From the NCBI GenBank assembly GCA_963808965.1, contig CAWEHU010000025.1, forward strand, positions 1 through 40,296: 40,296 bases of DNA. Reading direction: 5' to 3'. Numbering within the stretch: position 1 is the first letter of the stretch; each line of letters starts with the position of its first letter. This document shows, piece by piece, positions 25,403 to 33,905 of the stretch. A model generated the notes under the pieces. The model was not told the origin of the DNA, did not search any database, and saw only the letters and a list, made by a program, of their open reading frames with translations. Source of the DNA: CAWEHU01 sp963808965 (GTDB taxonomy: Bacteria > Pseudomonadota > Alphaproteobacteria > Acetobacterales > Acetobacteraceae). Made by a program: the position numbers and the translations under genes.

Positions 25403-26329
25403 ATGACGTGTTCGACGGCATCGGAGGGAAAACCCGGTTCCCAGGCCGCGGCCCGACTACTGATCCTCGGGGCGGCGGCGTTGCTGCTCGGACTCTCTGC
25501 ATGCGCCGGGAATGCTCCTCCCACGCCGTCAGCCGCCCTCTCGCCGCCCCCTGTCCAGGCGATCCCGGAAACCGCCGCGCCCCCGATCTCCCTGCCGCCG
25601 CCTCCGCCCAGCCTTTCGCCGACCGATGCTGCCGTCGAGCTCGCGCGCTTGCGCAAATCGTTTGCCCGCGAGGTCCCGCATGGCATCCCAGCCGGGACCG
25701 CATCCGACGCCTCATGGATCGCGGGCGCCCGCGCCGCCGTGGCAGAGGCAGGCCAGAGCATCGATCGGGCGCAGTTGCTGGTCGTCGTCGATCGCAATCC
25801 GCGCGTGCAGGAGCTGCGCATCATCATGGCCGAGCCGGACCAGCCGTGGCAGGTCGTCGGAGGCAGCCGCGTCTCGACCGGGCAGGCCGGACGACGGGAC
25901 TACTACATCACCCCGGTCGGCGTGTTCCTGCATACCGACGCGATCCTCGACTACCGCGCCCAGGGCACCTTCAACGAGAACCACATTCGCGGCCTCGGGC
26001 TGAAGGGAATGAGGGTTTGGGATTTCGGCTGGCATTGGGCCACGAAGGGCTGGCGCAGCGACAAGGAGGGCGGAGACATTCGCCTGCTCATGCACGCGAC
26101 GGATCCCGAATACCTGGAGCAGCGGATCGGCCGGCCGGCCAGCGAGGGGTGCGTGCGCGTGCCGGCCCCGGTGAACCGCTTCATGGACCGGCATGGCGTG
26201 CTCGACCTCGATTACGAGCGTGCCGCCGTGGATGACATTCGCTATCGCGCCCTGCTGCTGCCGGACCGGACGCCGACTCCGCTCGCGGGGGAGGCGCTCG
26301 TCGTTATCGATTTATCCGGAGCGTCGTAA
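25403..26329 (+). CDS. L,D-transpeptidase (YkuD) lipoprotein
   Basis: Exported protein of 308 residues. The ATG at 25403 gives a leader with hydrophobic core LLILGAAALLLGLSAC, where the lipobox Cys is residue 34; a GTG at 25370 is the alternative start. A proline-rich linker follows (PPPVQAIPETAAPPIS and PPPPPSLSP). The C-terminal YkuD domain carries the catalytic motif HATD then SEGCVRVP, the S-x-G-C-[IV]-R signature. Predicted role: 3-3 peptidoglycan cross-linking or lipoprotein attachment at the periplasmic face. No adjacent cell-wall gene was seen. Confidence 0.87.
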   Translation: MTCSTASEGKPGSQAAARLLILGAAALLLGLSACAGNAPPTPSAALSPPPVQAIPETAAPPISLPPPPPSLSPTDAAVELARLRKSFAREVPHGIPAGTASDASWIAGARAAVAEAGQSIDRAQLLVVVDRNPRVQELRIIMAEPDQPWQVVGGSRVSTGQAGRRDYYITPVGVFLHTDAILDYRAQGTFNENHIRGLGLKGMRVWDFGWHWATKGWRSDKEGGDIRLLMHATDPEYLEQRIGRPASEGCVRVPAPVNRFMDRHGVLDLDYERAAVDDIRYRALLLPDRTPTPLAGEALVVIDLSGAS

Positions 26330-26404
26330 ACCCGCCTCGGCGCTACGGTCTTGACCATCACCCCAGAACCCCTGTTCGCTGGCCTGTCACGCGGGAGATC
26401 CGGC

Positions 26405-27286
26405 ATGGCCTATGCGACGACCGAAGATGGCGTTCGTCTCTATTTCGAGGAGACCGGCTCGGGCACGCCGCTGATCTTCGTCCATGAATTTGCCGGCGAT
26501 CACCGGAGCTGGGAGCCGCAGATGCGGCATTTCGGCCAACGTTATCGCGCGATCGCGTTCTCAGCGCGCGGCTATCCGCCATCCGACGTGCCGGAAGATC
26601 CGTCGCGCTATTCGCAAGACCGTGCCGCGGACGACATTCTGGCCGTGCTCGATCATCTCGGCATCGAGAAAGCGCACGTCGCCGGGCTGTCCATGGGCGG
26701 ATTCGCGACTCTGCATTTCGGCTTCCGCCATGCCGCCCGCGCCCGGTCCCTGTGCGTGGCGGGCTGCGGCTACGGCGCCGAGCCCGGCGAACGTGAAAAG
26801 TTCCGGGCCGAAGCGGAAGCAGCGGTCGCCGCCATTCGCGCGCACGGCATGGAAGCGTTCGCGGCGAAATACGCATTCGGCCCGACGCGCGTGCAGTTCC
26901 AGAACAAGGACCCGCGCGGCTTCGCCGAGTTCCAGCGACAGCTCGCCGAACATTCCGCGCTCGGCTCGGCCAATACCCAGCTCGGCGTGCAACGCGAGCG
27001 GCCCTCGCTCTACGATCTGGTGGATCGTATGCGGGCGCTGACCGTTCCGGTCGCTGGTCCTGACCGGTGACGAGGACTGGCCCTGCCTCGCTCCGGGCCT
27101 GCTACTCAAGCAGAACATTCCGTCAGCCGGTTTGGCCGTGATTCCCAACTCGGGCCATACGATCAATCTGGAGATCCTTCGACGTTCAATGGAATTCTCG
27201 GCGCGTTTCTGGCCCAGGTCGATGCGGGCCGCTGGCCTTCACGCGATCCGCGCGCGGCGAGCGACTCGATCACGGGGCTCCGTTGA
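26405..27286 (+). CDS. Alpha/beta hydrolase, with two compensating frame breaks
   Basis: Serine hydrolase of 293 residues after correction. Start ATG at 26405 (MAYATTEDGVRLYFEETGSG). Oxyanion region PLIFVHEFAGDHRSW, nucleophile elbow GLSMGG, acid-region LVLTGDEDWPC and the late His in NSGHTINLE complete the triad. The frame breaks near 27050 (one extra base before LVLTGDEDW) and again near 27178 (one missing base in a C run), which restores the frame; the total of 882 nt is a multiple of three. It resembles the 3-oxoadipate enol-lactonase/haloperoxidase branch, but the substrate is not evident. The Rieske ferredoxin gene follows 75 bp downstream. Confidence 0.84.
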
Positions 27287-27361
27287 GCGCGCCGCCGCTT
27301 CTTGCCCGCTCGCAACGGTTCTGCGATCACGCGCCTGAAGCTCAATCCCACGGAGGATAGG

Positions 27362-27682
27362 ATGCCGGAACCGGAATGGGTGCGCGTGGCCTCCACCGCC
27401 GAGATCGCCGAGGGCCAGATGCTCGGCGTCCAGGCGGGCGGCCGGGATATCGTGATCTTTCACCTCGAAGGGGACGAGTTCTGCGCCACCGACAACGTCT
27501 GCACCCACGAATACGCCCGCCTCTCCGACGGCTGGTTCGAGGACAACGAGATCGAGTGTCCGTTGCACGCTGGCAGGTTCGACGTATGCAGCGGAAGGGC
27601 GCTTTGCCCGCCCGTCGAGACTGACCTCGAAGTGTTCGAGGTGCGGGTCTCCGGGCAGGACATCTTCGTCAAGCTCCCCTGA
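27362..27682 (+). CDS. Rieske-type 2Fe-2S ferredoxin (MocE/BphF-like)
   Basis: Soluble ferredoxin of 106 residues. The Rieske cluster ligands are in CTHEYARL and CPLHAGRFD (C-x-H, C-x2-H), within GDEFCATDNVCTHEYARLSD. The start ATG at 27362 has GGAGGATAG immediately upstream. Such proteins donate electrons to aromatic-ring dioxygenases or to MocD-type demethylases. No oxygenase partner lies next to it; BenABC has its own BenC reductase, so the partner is unknown. It may be an operon with the upstream hydrolase. Confidence 0.88.
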   Translation: MPEPEWVRVASTAEIAEGQMLGVQAGGRDIVIFHLEGDEFCATDNVCTHEYARLSDGWFEDNEIECPLHAGRFDVCSGRALCPPVETDLEVFEVRVSGQDIFVKLP

Positions 27683-27710
27683 AGCTGGCGACCGGCTTAA
27701 CGCGGCATTC

Positions 27711-27726
27711 ATTCCCATATGGGAAT
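27711..27726. promoter_or_regulatory. Perfect 16-bp palindrome ATTCCCATATGGGAAT
   Basis: An exact, uninterrupted inverted repeat located 8 bp before the ATG of a small membrane-protein gene and 28 bp after the Rieske ferredoxin stop. Its AT-rich centre and full symmetry suggest a dimeric repressor site. The regulator is not identified; no regulator gene is adjacent. Confidence 0.5.
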
Positions 27727-27734
27727 AAGTGCCT

Positions 27735-27929
27735 ATGACAACTCAGTCCCTCAGCACCGTTTCCTATGCGCCAGCAATGACCCTGTTTCACTCCAGACCT
27801 CTGCGTGAGACGGCGGCGCTCGCCCTTGCCCGCGTGGCGCACGCCTTGTTCTACCTCGCGGTTTTGGGGCTATGCGTGCTGCTCCCCGCGGCCCTCCTCA
27901 CTTGGCTGGTCCGCACGCTGCTGACCTGA
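27735..27929 (+). CDS. Small single-helix membrane protein, unknown function
   Basis: 64 residues (66 from GTG at 27729). The first 30 residues are soluble (MTTQSLSTVSYAPAM, HSRPLRETAALALARVAHAL) and one long hydrophobic helix follows, FYLAVLGLCVLLPAALLTWL, ending VRTLLT. No family recognised. The perfect palindrome just upstream overlaps the space for a ribosome site, so translation may be controlled at this point. Support is the clean hydropathy pattern and the position behind the palindrome. Confidence 0.5.
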   Translation: MTTQSLSTVSYAPAMTLFHSRPLRETAALALARVAHALFYLAVLGLCVLLPAALLTWLVRTLLT

Positions 27930-28064
27930 ACCGAGACCGCGACACCGCCGCCGGATACGCGCGGGTGGCCCTCTTCCATCCACAGGTGATCTCGGCCACC
28001 GTGCCCGGCAGCAACCTGCCGGTCCCCCGCGCCCTGGGGCCTCGGCCAGACATCGCGGTGAGCC

Positions 28065-29096
28065 ATGCGCGCACGTGCCCTGGGATTGGCCTGCGGATCG
28101 TTGCCGGCCGGAGAGCGGAGCAGCATCGCCGATGTGCCTGGCGTGACCGTCGGCCACGCCACTCTCGGCGATGGCGAGATCCGCACCGGCGTCACCGCGA
28201 TCCTGCCGCATGACGGCGATCTGTTCCTGGACAAGCCGGTCGCGGCCGCGCACGTCCTGAACGGTTTTGGCAAGAGCGTCGGCATCATGCAGGTGAACGA
28301 ACTCGGGAGCATCGAGACCCCGATTTTGCTCACCAACACCTTCGCGGTAGGGGCTTGTGCTGCCGCACTGATTCGGCGCGCGATCGCGGTCAATCCGGAG
28401 ATCGGACGGCAGACGAGCACGGTCAATCCGGTCGTTCTCGAATGCAACGACGGCTTCCTGAACGATATTCAGGCAATGGCGGTCGTGGAGGCGAACGCCG
28501 AGGACGCGATCGAGGCGGCGACGGAGGATTTCGACCTGGGTGCCGTCGGAGCCGGGGCCGGGATGAGCTGCTTTGGTTTCAAGGGCGGCATCGGGACCGC
28601 GTCCCGGCGCATTCGCCTGGAGGGTGAAGCCTATCACCTCGGCGTTCTTGTGCTGGCCAATTTCGGACGCGCGGGGGATTTGCGACTGCCGGACGGGCGG
28701 CGGGTCGATCCGTCCGGCGGCCGCGTTCCGGAGACCGGTTCGGTAGCCGTCATTATCGCGACGGACATTCCGCTCGATCATCGCCAGCTTGGCCGGGTGG
28801 CGCGCAGGGCCGGAGCCGGAATCGCCTGGTGTGGTTCGTTTTGGGGCAACGGCAGCGGCGATATCGCGCTCGCGTTCACGACGGCCAACCGCGTTCCCCA
28901 CGAGGCGGACGAGGAGTTTCTAAGCCATCGCGTTCTGGCCGAAAGCCGCATCGACCGTCTGTTTCAGGCGGCGGCGGAAGGGACGCAGGAAGCCGTTCTC
29001 GATGCCCTGACAGCCGCGGAAACCACGACCGGCCGCCACGGCCACCGGCGGGTCGGCTTGGCGGAACTGCTGCTCGCCCAACCGAGGGTCGGCTGA
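28065..29096 (+). CDS. P1 family peptidase (DmpA/BapA-like aminopeptidase)
   Basis: Self-processing aminopeptidase of 343 residues related to DmpA of Ochrobactrum and to beta-peptidyl aminopeptidases. N-terminal ITDVPGV-type motif is SSIADVPGVTVGHATL. Conserved regions are LLTNTFAVGA, VVLECNDGFLND, AGAGMSCFGFKGGIGT and the processing site VPETGSVAVIIATDIPL. There Gly225-Ser226 is the expected autocleavage bond and Ser226 the nucleophile of the beta subunit. It would cleave N-terminal small, D- or beta-residues. The gap 27930-28064 before it shows no convincing gene. The next gene starts 1 base after its stop. Confidence 0.88.
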   Translation: MRARALGLACGSLPAGERSSIADVPGVTVGHATLGDGEIRTGVTAILPHDGDLFLDKPVAAAHVLNGFGKSVGIMQVNELGSIETPILLTNTFAVGACAAALIRRAIAVNPEIGRQTSTVNPVVLECNDGFLNDIQAMAVVEANAEDAIEAATEDFDLGAVGAGAGMSCFGFKGGIGTASRRIRLEGEAYHLGVLVLANFGRAGDLRLPDGRRVDPSGGRVPETGSVAVIIATDIPLDHRQLGRVARRAGAGIAWCGSFWGNGSGDIALAFTTANRVPHEADEEFLSHRVLAESRIDRLFQAAAEGTQEAVLDALTAAETTTGRHGHRRVGLAELLLAQPRVG

Positions 29097-29097
29097 G

Positions 29098-30043
29098 ATG
29101 AGCTACCTGCTCGCCATCCACGGCGGCGCTGGAACCGTCCGGAAGGAGGCGCTGACGCCGGAGGACGAGGCCGGGTACCGTGCCGGATTGCGCCGAAGCC
29201 TTGAGGCCGGGCACCGCGTGCTTGCCGCGGGCGGCAACGCGCTCGACGCCGTCACGGCGGCGGTGATGGCGCTCGAGGACGAGCCCCGTTTCAACGCGGG
29301 AAGGGGGGCGGTTCTCACGACGGATGGGCGGGCGGAGATGGACGCCGCGGTCATGAGCGGCGCCGACCGGGCCGCGGGCGCGGTGGCAGGAGTATGTGGT
29401 CCCCGCAATCCTGTGCTCGCGGCTCGGGCCGTGATGGAACGCTCCGGCCATGTGCTGCTGATCGGCGAAGGGGCCGAGCGGTTTTGCCGGGAGGAAGGCG
29501 TCGCCTTCGAGCCCGCCACGTATTTCCTCACCGACCGGCGCATCCGGGCACTCGAAGACGAGTTGGAGCGGCGCCGGCGCAAAGCACCCCACACGCGGGA
29601 TGACGCCGCGTGGCACGGGACGGTCGGCGCGGTGGCCCGCGACGCACGCGGCAATCTCGCAGCGGCAACCTCGACCGGCGGCATGACCGCCAAGCTCCCC
29701 GGCCGTGTCGGGGATTCCCCTGTGTTCGGAGCGGGGACGTGGGCGGATAACGAGACCTGCGCCGTTTCCGCGACGGGCCACGGCGAGTTCTTCATTCGCT
29801 GGGCGGCGGCACACGAGATCGCCAGCCGGATGCGGTATCTCGGCGAGCCGCTCGCATCGGCGGCCGAAACGGTGGTTGCCGCCCTCGGCCGCCTCGGCGG
29901 TTCCGGCGGTCTGATCGCGGTGGACCGTACGCGGCGCGGTCGCGCTGCCGTTCAACAGCGGAGGCATGTATCGCGGAACGATCGGTCCGGACGGCGTACC
30001 CATGACCGCGATCCACCGCGAACCTCTCGGCGCAAGCGGTTGA
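29098..30043 (+). CDS. Isoaspartyl peptidase/L-asparaginase, Ntn hydrolase, with a +1 frame break
   Basis: Type 2 asparaginase/isoaspartyl dipeptidase that removes beta-aspartyl residues. It matures by autocleavage before a Thr nucleophile, here Thr175 in HGTVGAVARDARG. N-terminal IHGGAGT, FNAGRGAVL and STGGMTAKLPGRVGD are diagnostic. The frame breaks near 29935. Dropping one base continues as AVALPFNSGGMYRGTIGPDG and stops at 30041-30043, about 314 residues. It follows the P1 peptidase by one base (TGAGATG), so the two self-activating peptidases are probably co-translated and jointly process unusual (beta-, iso- or D-) peptides. The break is probably a sequencing error. Confidence 0.87.
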
Positions 30044-30150
30044 CGGGTGCAGCCCAGATCCGCGGCAAGGATGCTTGCCCGGCAATGGCGCCGTAGCTAA
30101 CCGTGGACAGGCAGCGCGGCTCCAGGCCGCGAGGACAGGAGCAAGGACTT

Positions 30151-31182
30151 ATGGGCTACAGGGTCGCGGTTGTGGGCGCCACCGGAGCGGTCGGGCGCGA
30201 AATGTTGAAGACGTTGGCCGAGCGCAATTTTCCGGTCTCGGAGGTGGCGGCCGTCGCCTCGGGCCGTTCGGCCGGCGCCGAGGTGTCCTTCGGCGAGAAG
30301 TCCACGCTCAAGGTGCGAAGTCTCAACTCATTCGATTTCACCGGATGGGATATCGGCCTGTTCAGCCCCGGCGCATCGGTCTCCGCGGTGCATGCGCCCC
30401 GCGCCGCCGCCGCCGGTTGTGTCGTGATCGACAACACGAGTCAGTTCCGCATGGAGCCCGACGTGCCGCTCGTGGTGCCGGAGGTGAACCCGCACCATCT
30501 CGCGAAGTTCGCGCGCCGCAACATCATCGCCAATCCGAATTGCAGCACGATCCAGATGGTGGTCGCGCTGAAGCCGCTGCACGATCGTTTCACGATCCGC
30601 CGCGTGGTGGTCGCCACCTACCAGTCCGTCTCGGGTGCGGGCAAGGAGGGGATGGACGAGCTGTACAGCCAGACCAAGGCGGCCTTTGTGCACGAGCAGG
30701 TCAAGCCGGAGCAGTTCACCAAGGAGATCGCCTTCAACTGCATCCCGCATATCGACAAGTTCATGGAGGACGGGTCGACGAAAGAAGAGTGGAAGATGGT
30801 GGTTGAGACACGCAAGATTCTCGACCCCGACATCCGCGTCATCGCTACCTGCGTACGTGTGCCGGTGTTCATCGGCCATGCGGAGGCCGTCAACGTGGAA
30901 TTCGAGAACCCGATCACGGTCGGCGAGGCGCGTTCGGTTCTCCGGGACGCGCCCGGCATCGCGGTGATGGATCAGCGGGAGGACGGCGGCTACATCACGC
31001 CATCCGAATCCGCGGGCGAGGACGCCGTGTATATCAGCCGCATCCGCAAGGACCCGACCGTCGAGAACGGTCTCGCCTTCTGGTGCGTCGCCGACAATCT
31101 GCGCAAGGGTGCGGCGTTGAACGCGGTGCAGATCGCCGAAACGCTTGTCGCGCAGGGGCTGCTGGCCAGGAAGGCCGCCTGA
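30151..31182 (+). CDS. asd: Aspartate-semialdehyde dehydrogenase
   Basis: NADP-dependent enzyme of 343 residues that reduces aspartyl phosphate in lysine, methionine and threonine synthesis. NADP motif VVGATGAVGREML is at residues 8-20. The active-site Cys131 lies in NPNCST, the late motif is RVPVFIGHAE and the C-terminal part is LRKGAALNAVQIAETL. The start ATG at 30151 has AGGAGC and AAGGAC upstream; a longer in-frame start at 30103 lacks support. This housekeeping gene marks the return to core metabolism. A short GC hairpin (30115-30131) precedes it without a T-tract. The frame is intact. Confidence 0.95.
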   Translation: MGYRVAVVGATGAVGREMLKTLAERNFPVSEVAAVASGRSAGAEVSFGEKSTLKVRSLNSFDFTGWDIGLFSPGASVSAVHAPRAAAAGCVVIDNTSQFRMEPDVPLVVPEVNPHHLAKFARRNIIANPNCSTIQMVVALKPLHDRFTIRRVVVATYQSVSGAGKEGMDELYSQTKAAFVHEQVKPEQFTKEIAFNCIPHIDKFMEDGSTKEEWKMVVETRKILDPDIRVIATCVRVPVFIGHAEAVNVEFENPITVGEARSVLRDAPGIAVMDQREDGGYITPSESAGEDAVYISRIRKDPTVENGLAFWCVADNLRKGAALNAVQIAETLVAQGLLARKAA

Positions 31183-31198
31183 TCATCGGTTCGGCCCG

Positions 31199-31519
31199 GT
31201 GTCCGCGCCTTGGATCTACTTGGCGGTCGCCGGGTTGTTCGAGGTCGTCTGGGTGGTGCTGCTGAAGCTCACCGATGGCTTCACCCGGGTGCTGCCGAGC
31301 CTCGGCACGGTCGCGGCGATGGCGGCGAGTTTCTTCTGCATGTCGCAATCGCTCCGCAGCATCCCGATGGGAACCGTCTATGCCGTTTGGACCGGCATAG
31401 GGGCGGCGGGCGGGGTGATCTGGGGCATAGCCGTGCTCGGTGAGCCCGCCACCGCGCTTCGCCTTCTCTGCGTGGCGCTCATCTTGGCGGGTGTGGCCGG
31501 GCTCAAGCTCGGCTCCTGA
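31199..31519 (+). CDS. sugE: SMR family efflux protein, SugE-type
   Basis: Small multidrug-resistance membrane protein of 106 residues with four transmembrane helices. It begins VSAPWIYLAVAGLFEVVWVV, with the essential membrane Glu in LFEVVW, and continues MAASFFCMSQSLRSIPMGTV, YAVWTGIGAAGGVIWGIAVL and GLKLGS at the end. SugE/Gdx members export guanidinium or quaternary ammonium ions. The start is a GTG at 31199; no good ATG exists in frame. It lies 16 bp after asd. No guanidine riboswitch was recognised in front of it. Confidence 0.88.
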   Translation: MSAPWIYLAVAGLFEVVWVVLLKLTDGFTRVLPSLGTVAAMAASFFCMSQSLRSIPMGTVYAVWTGIGAAGGVIWGIAVLGEPATALRLLCVALILAGVAGLKLGS

Positions 31520-31711
31520 ATGCCGCCGCCGCGTTGACCCCTTCCGTGGTGCCGGTTAAGCAGGCTCGGCCATTTGTGGTGATTGACGATTACGTGCACG
31601 TCGAGAGCACGCGGGTCGCTGCTGTTGCTGCTGCGCGGCCTCACCGCGGCTCTGGCGCTGCTCGCCATCGTGTCTATCTTGAAGCTGGGCTTGTAGGCGG
31701 GGTTTCGCGAC

Positions 31712-32035
31712 GTGTCGGACGTAATGGGCCACTTGGCGGGTGTCGAACACGATCTCCAGGGATTGCGGACGGAGATGGGCGAAATCCGCAAAGAGCTCGC
31801 CTCCACTCGCTCCGCATTGGCAAGTGAGATCGCGGATGTCCGCAAGGATGTAGCGGATGTCCGCAAGGACGTAGCCGATATCCGCAAGGACATGGTTTCG
31901 ATCCGCGAGAGTGTCGCGCATATCCGGGGCCGCCTCGAGCACCTCCCTGGTACCTGGGCGATGATCACCACCATGATTGGCGGGCAGATCGCGTTGGCCG
32001 GGATTCTGATCGCGGCTCTGCGATTTGGACATTGA
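31712..32035 (+). CDS. Coiled-coil protein with C-terminal membrane anchor
   Basis: Protein of 107 residues from a GTG at 31712 (MSDVMGHLAGVEHDLQGLRT). A long coiled coil covers residues 5-75 and includes the heptads DVRKDVA, DVRKDVA and DIRKDMV, with hydrophobic residues at a and d. A single helix TWAMITTMIGGQIALAGILI near the C-terminus would anchor it. The layout resembles short DUF1640/CCDC90-like bacterial proteins, but I cannot place it firmly. It is immediately upstream of sdhA; whether it works with SDH is unknown. The 21-bp DNA repeat encodes the heptads (see repeat). Confidence 0.65.
   Translation: MSDVMGHLAGVEHDLQGLRTEMGEIRKELASTRSALASEIADVRKDVADVRKDVADIRKDMVSIRESVAHIRGRLEHLPGTWAMITTMIGGQIALAGILIAALRFGH
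31832..31894 (+). repeat. Three tandem 21-bp repeats encoding coiled-coil heptads
   Basis: Three nearly identical 21-bp units beginning at 31832, 31853 and 31874 (GCGGATGTCCGCAAGGATGTA and variants) encode seven-residue repeats of the coiled-coil protein. Each holds the near palindrome GCGGA-TG-TCCGC. Copy number may vary between strains. Confidence 0.8.
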
Positions 32036-32074
32036 GAAGGACGGGCCGTGGCCCTCTGAACGGATGGACGGAGC

Positions 32075-33883
32075 ATGAACGCGATCACGCTGCCTTCCGC
32101 GCGGGCCTACACTGTGGTGGACCACACGTATGACGTGGTGGTGGTCGGGGCGGGCGGGTCCGGCTTGCGGGCGGCGTTCGGGTTGGGCGCGGCGGGGCTG
32201 AAGACGGCGTGCGTGACCAAGGTGTTTCCGACCCGCAGCCACACGGTGGCGGCGCAGGGCGGGATCGGCGCGGCGCTCGGCAACATGGGGCCGGACGACT
32301 GGCGCTGGCACATGTATGACACGGTGAAGGGGTCGGACTGGCTCGGCGACCAGGACGCGATCGAGTATATGTGCCGCGAGGCGATCCCGGCGGTGTATGA
32401 GCTCGAGCATTTCGGGATGCCGTTCAGCCGCACCGAGGACGGGCGCATCTACCAGCGTCCGTTCGGCGGCCACATGCAGGATTACGGCAAGACGCCGGCG
32501 ATGCGCGCCTGCGCGGCGGCCGACCGCACCGGGCATGCGATGCTGCACACGCTGTATCAGCAGAGCCTCAAGCACGAGGTGGAGTTCTTCGTCGAATACT
32601 TCGCGCTCGACCTCATCATGGAGGAGGGCGCCTGCCGCGGCGTGGTGGCCTGGTGCCTGGAGGACGGGTCGATGCACCGGTTCCGCGCGCAATGCGTGGT
32701 GCTGGCGACCGGCGGCTACGGGCGGGCGTTCCAGTCCTGCACCTCGGCGCATACCTGCACGGGCGACGGCACCGGGATGGTGCTGCGCGCGGGCCTGCCG
32801 TGCGAGGACATGGAGTTCGTGCAGTTTCACCCGACCGGGATCTTCCCGGCCGGCTGCCTCATCACCGAAGGGGCGCGCGGCGAGGGCGGCTATCTCACCA
32901 ACAGCGAGGGCGAGCGGTTCATGGAACGCTACGCCCCGACCGCCAAGGATCTGGCGAGCCGCGACGTGGTGTCGCGCTCGATGACGATCGAGATCAACGA
33001 GGGGCGCGGCTGCGGCCCGGACAAGGACCACATCCTGCTGCATCTCGAGCATCTCGGCGCCGAGCTGCTGCACGAGCGGCTGCCCGGCATCTCCGAGACG
33101 GCGAAGGTGTTCGCGGGCGTGGACGTGACGCGCGAGCCGATCCCGGTGCTGCCGACGGTGCATTACAACATGGGCGGCGTGCCGACCAACTACCACGGCG
33201 AGGCGCGGCGCGGCGATCCGTCCGACCCGGAGGCGATCGTGCCCGGGCTGATGGCGGTCGGCGAGGCGGCGAGCGTGTCGGTGCACGGGGCGAACCGGCT
33301 CGGCACCAACTCGCTCCTGGATCTGGTGGTGTTCGGCCGGGCGGCGGCGCACCGGGCGGCGGAGAAGCTGAAGTCGGGGGCGAGCCAGGCGCCGCTGCCG
33401 GCGCGGGCGGGGGAGGCGGCGCTCGACCGGCTCGACCGGGCGCGGCACGCCCGCGGCGGCACCAGTGTGGCGCAGCTGCGGGCCGAGTTGCAGCGGACGA
33501 TGCAGACCCACGCGGCGGTGTTCCGCAACAGCCAGAGCCTCACCGAGGGGGTGGCCAAGATGCGCCGGCTGTGGGACGGCGCGGCGGACATGGCGGTGAC
33601 CGATCGCAGCCTGATCTGGAACTCCGATCTGATGGAGGGGCTCGAGTTCCAGAACCTGCTCGCCAATGCGATGGTGACGATGGCGGGGGCCGAGGCGCGG
33701 CACGAGAGCCGCGGCGCGCAGGCGCACGACGACTATCCCGACCGGGACGACGCGAACTGGATGAAGCACACGCTGGCCTGGTGCGGCCCGGACGGAACGG
33801 TGCGGCTCGACTATCGGCCGGTCCGGATGCAGACGCTGACCAACGAGGTGTCGGTCATCCCGCCGAAGAAGCGGGTGTACTGA
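32075..33883 (+). CDS. sdhA: Succinate dehydrogenase flavoprotein subunit
   Basis: Catalytic subunit of respiratory complex II, 602 residues. The FAD motif VVVVGAGGSGLRAAFGL is near residue 21. His56 in TRSHTVAAQGG is the covalent FAD attachment site. Substrate-site residues are in FHPTGIFPAGCLITEGARGE and SRSMTIEINEGRG, and the terminal signature is VSVHGANRLGTNSLLD. Start ATG at 32075. The usual membrane-anchor genes sdhC and sdhD, which normally precede it in alphaproteobacteria, are not found between 31520 and 32074. It is followed by the DUF29 gene and sdhB. Frame intact; very GC-rich with strong codon bias, as for a highly expressed gene. Confidence 0.97.
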   Translation: MNAITLPSARAYTVVDHTYDVVVVGAGGSGLRAAFGLGAAGLKTACVTKVFPTRSHTVAAQGGIGAALGNMGPDDWRWHMYDTVKGSDWLGDQDAIEYMCREAIPAVYELEHFGMPFSRTEDGRIYQRPFGGHMQDYGKTPAMRACAAADRTGHAMLHTLYQQSLKHEVEFFVEYFALDLIMEEGACRGVVAWCLEDGSMHRFRAQCVVLATGGYGRAFQSCTSAHTCTGDGTGMVLRAGLPCEDMEFVQFHPTGIFPAGCLITEGARGEGGYLTNSEGERFMERYAPTAKDLASRDVVSRSMTIEINEGRGCGPDKDHILLHLEHLGAELLHERLPGISETAKVFAGVDVTREPIPVLPTVHYNMGGVPTNYHGEARRGDPSDPEAIVPGLMAVGEAASVSVHGANRLGTNSLLDLVVFGRAAAHRAAEKLKSGASQAPLPARAGEAALDRLDRARHARGGTSVAQLRAELQRTMQTHAAVFRNSQSLTEGVAKMRRLWDGAADMAVTDRSLIWNSDLMEGLEFQNLLANAMVTMAGAEARHESRGAQAHDDYPDRDDANWMKHTLAWCGPDGTVRLDYRPVRMQTLTNEVSVIPPKKRVY

Positions 33884-33905
33884 GCGGCAGGGCCGGCGGG
33901 GGAAG

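Noticed and set aside
30115..30131. CGCGGC-TCCAG-GCCGCG hairpin before asd
   Set aside because: No T-tract and only a 6-bp stem; not a credible terminator or riboswitch.
31145..31210. Guanidine riboswitch before sugE
   Set aside because: The space is occupied by the end of asd, with a 16-bp gap; there is no room for an aptamer.
31583..31696. A 37-residue hydrophobic frame starting with TTG between sugE and the coiled-coil gene
   Set aside because: One hydrophobic stretch, but no ribosome site, a TTG start and no homology. Not enough to call a gene, and it does not look like SdhC or SdhD.
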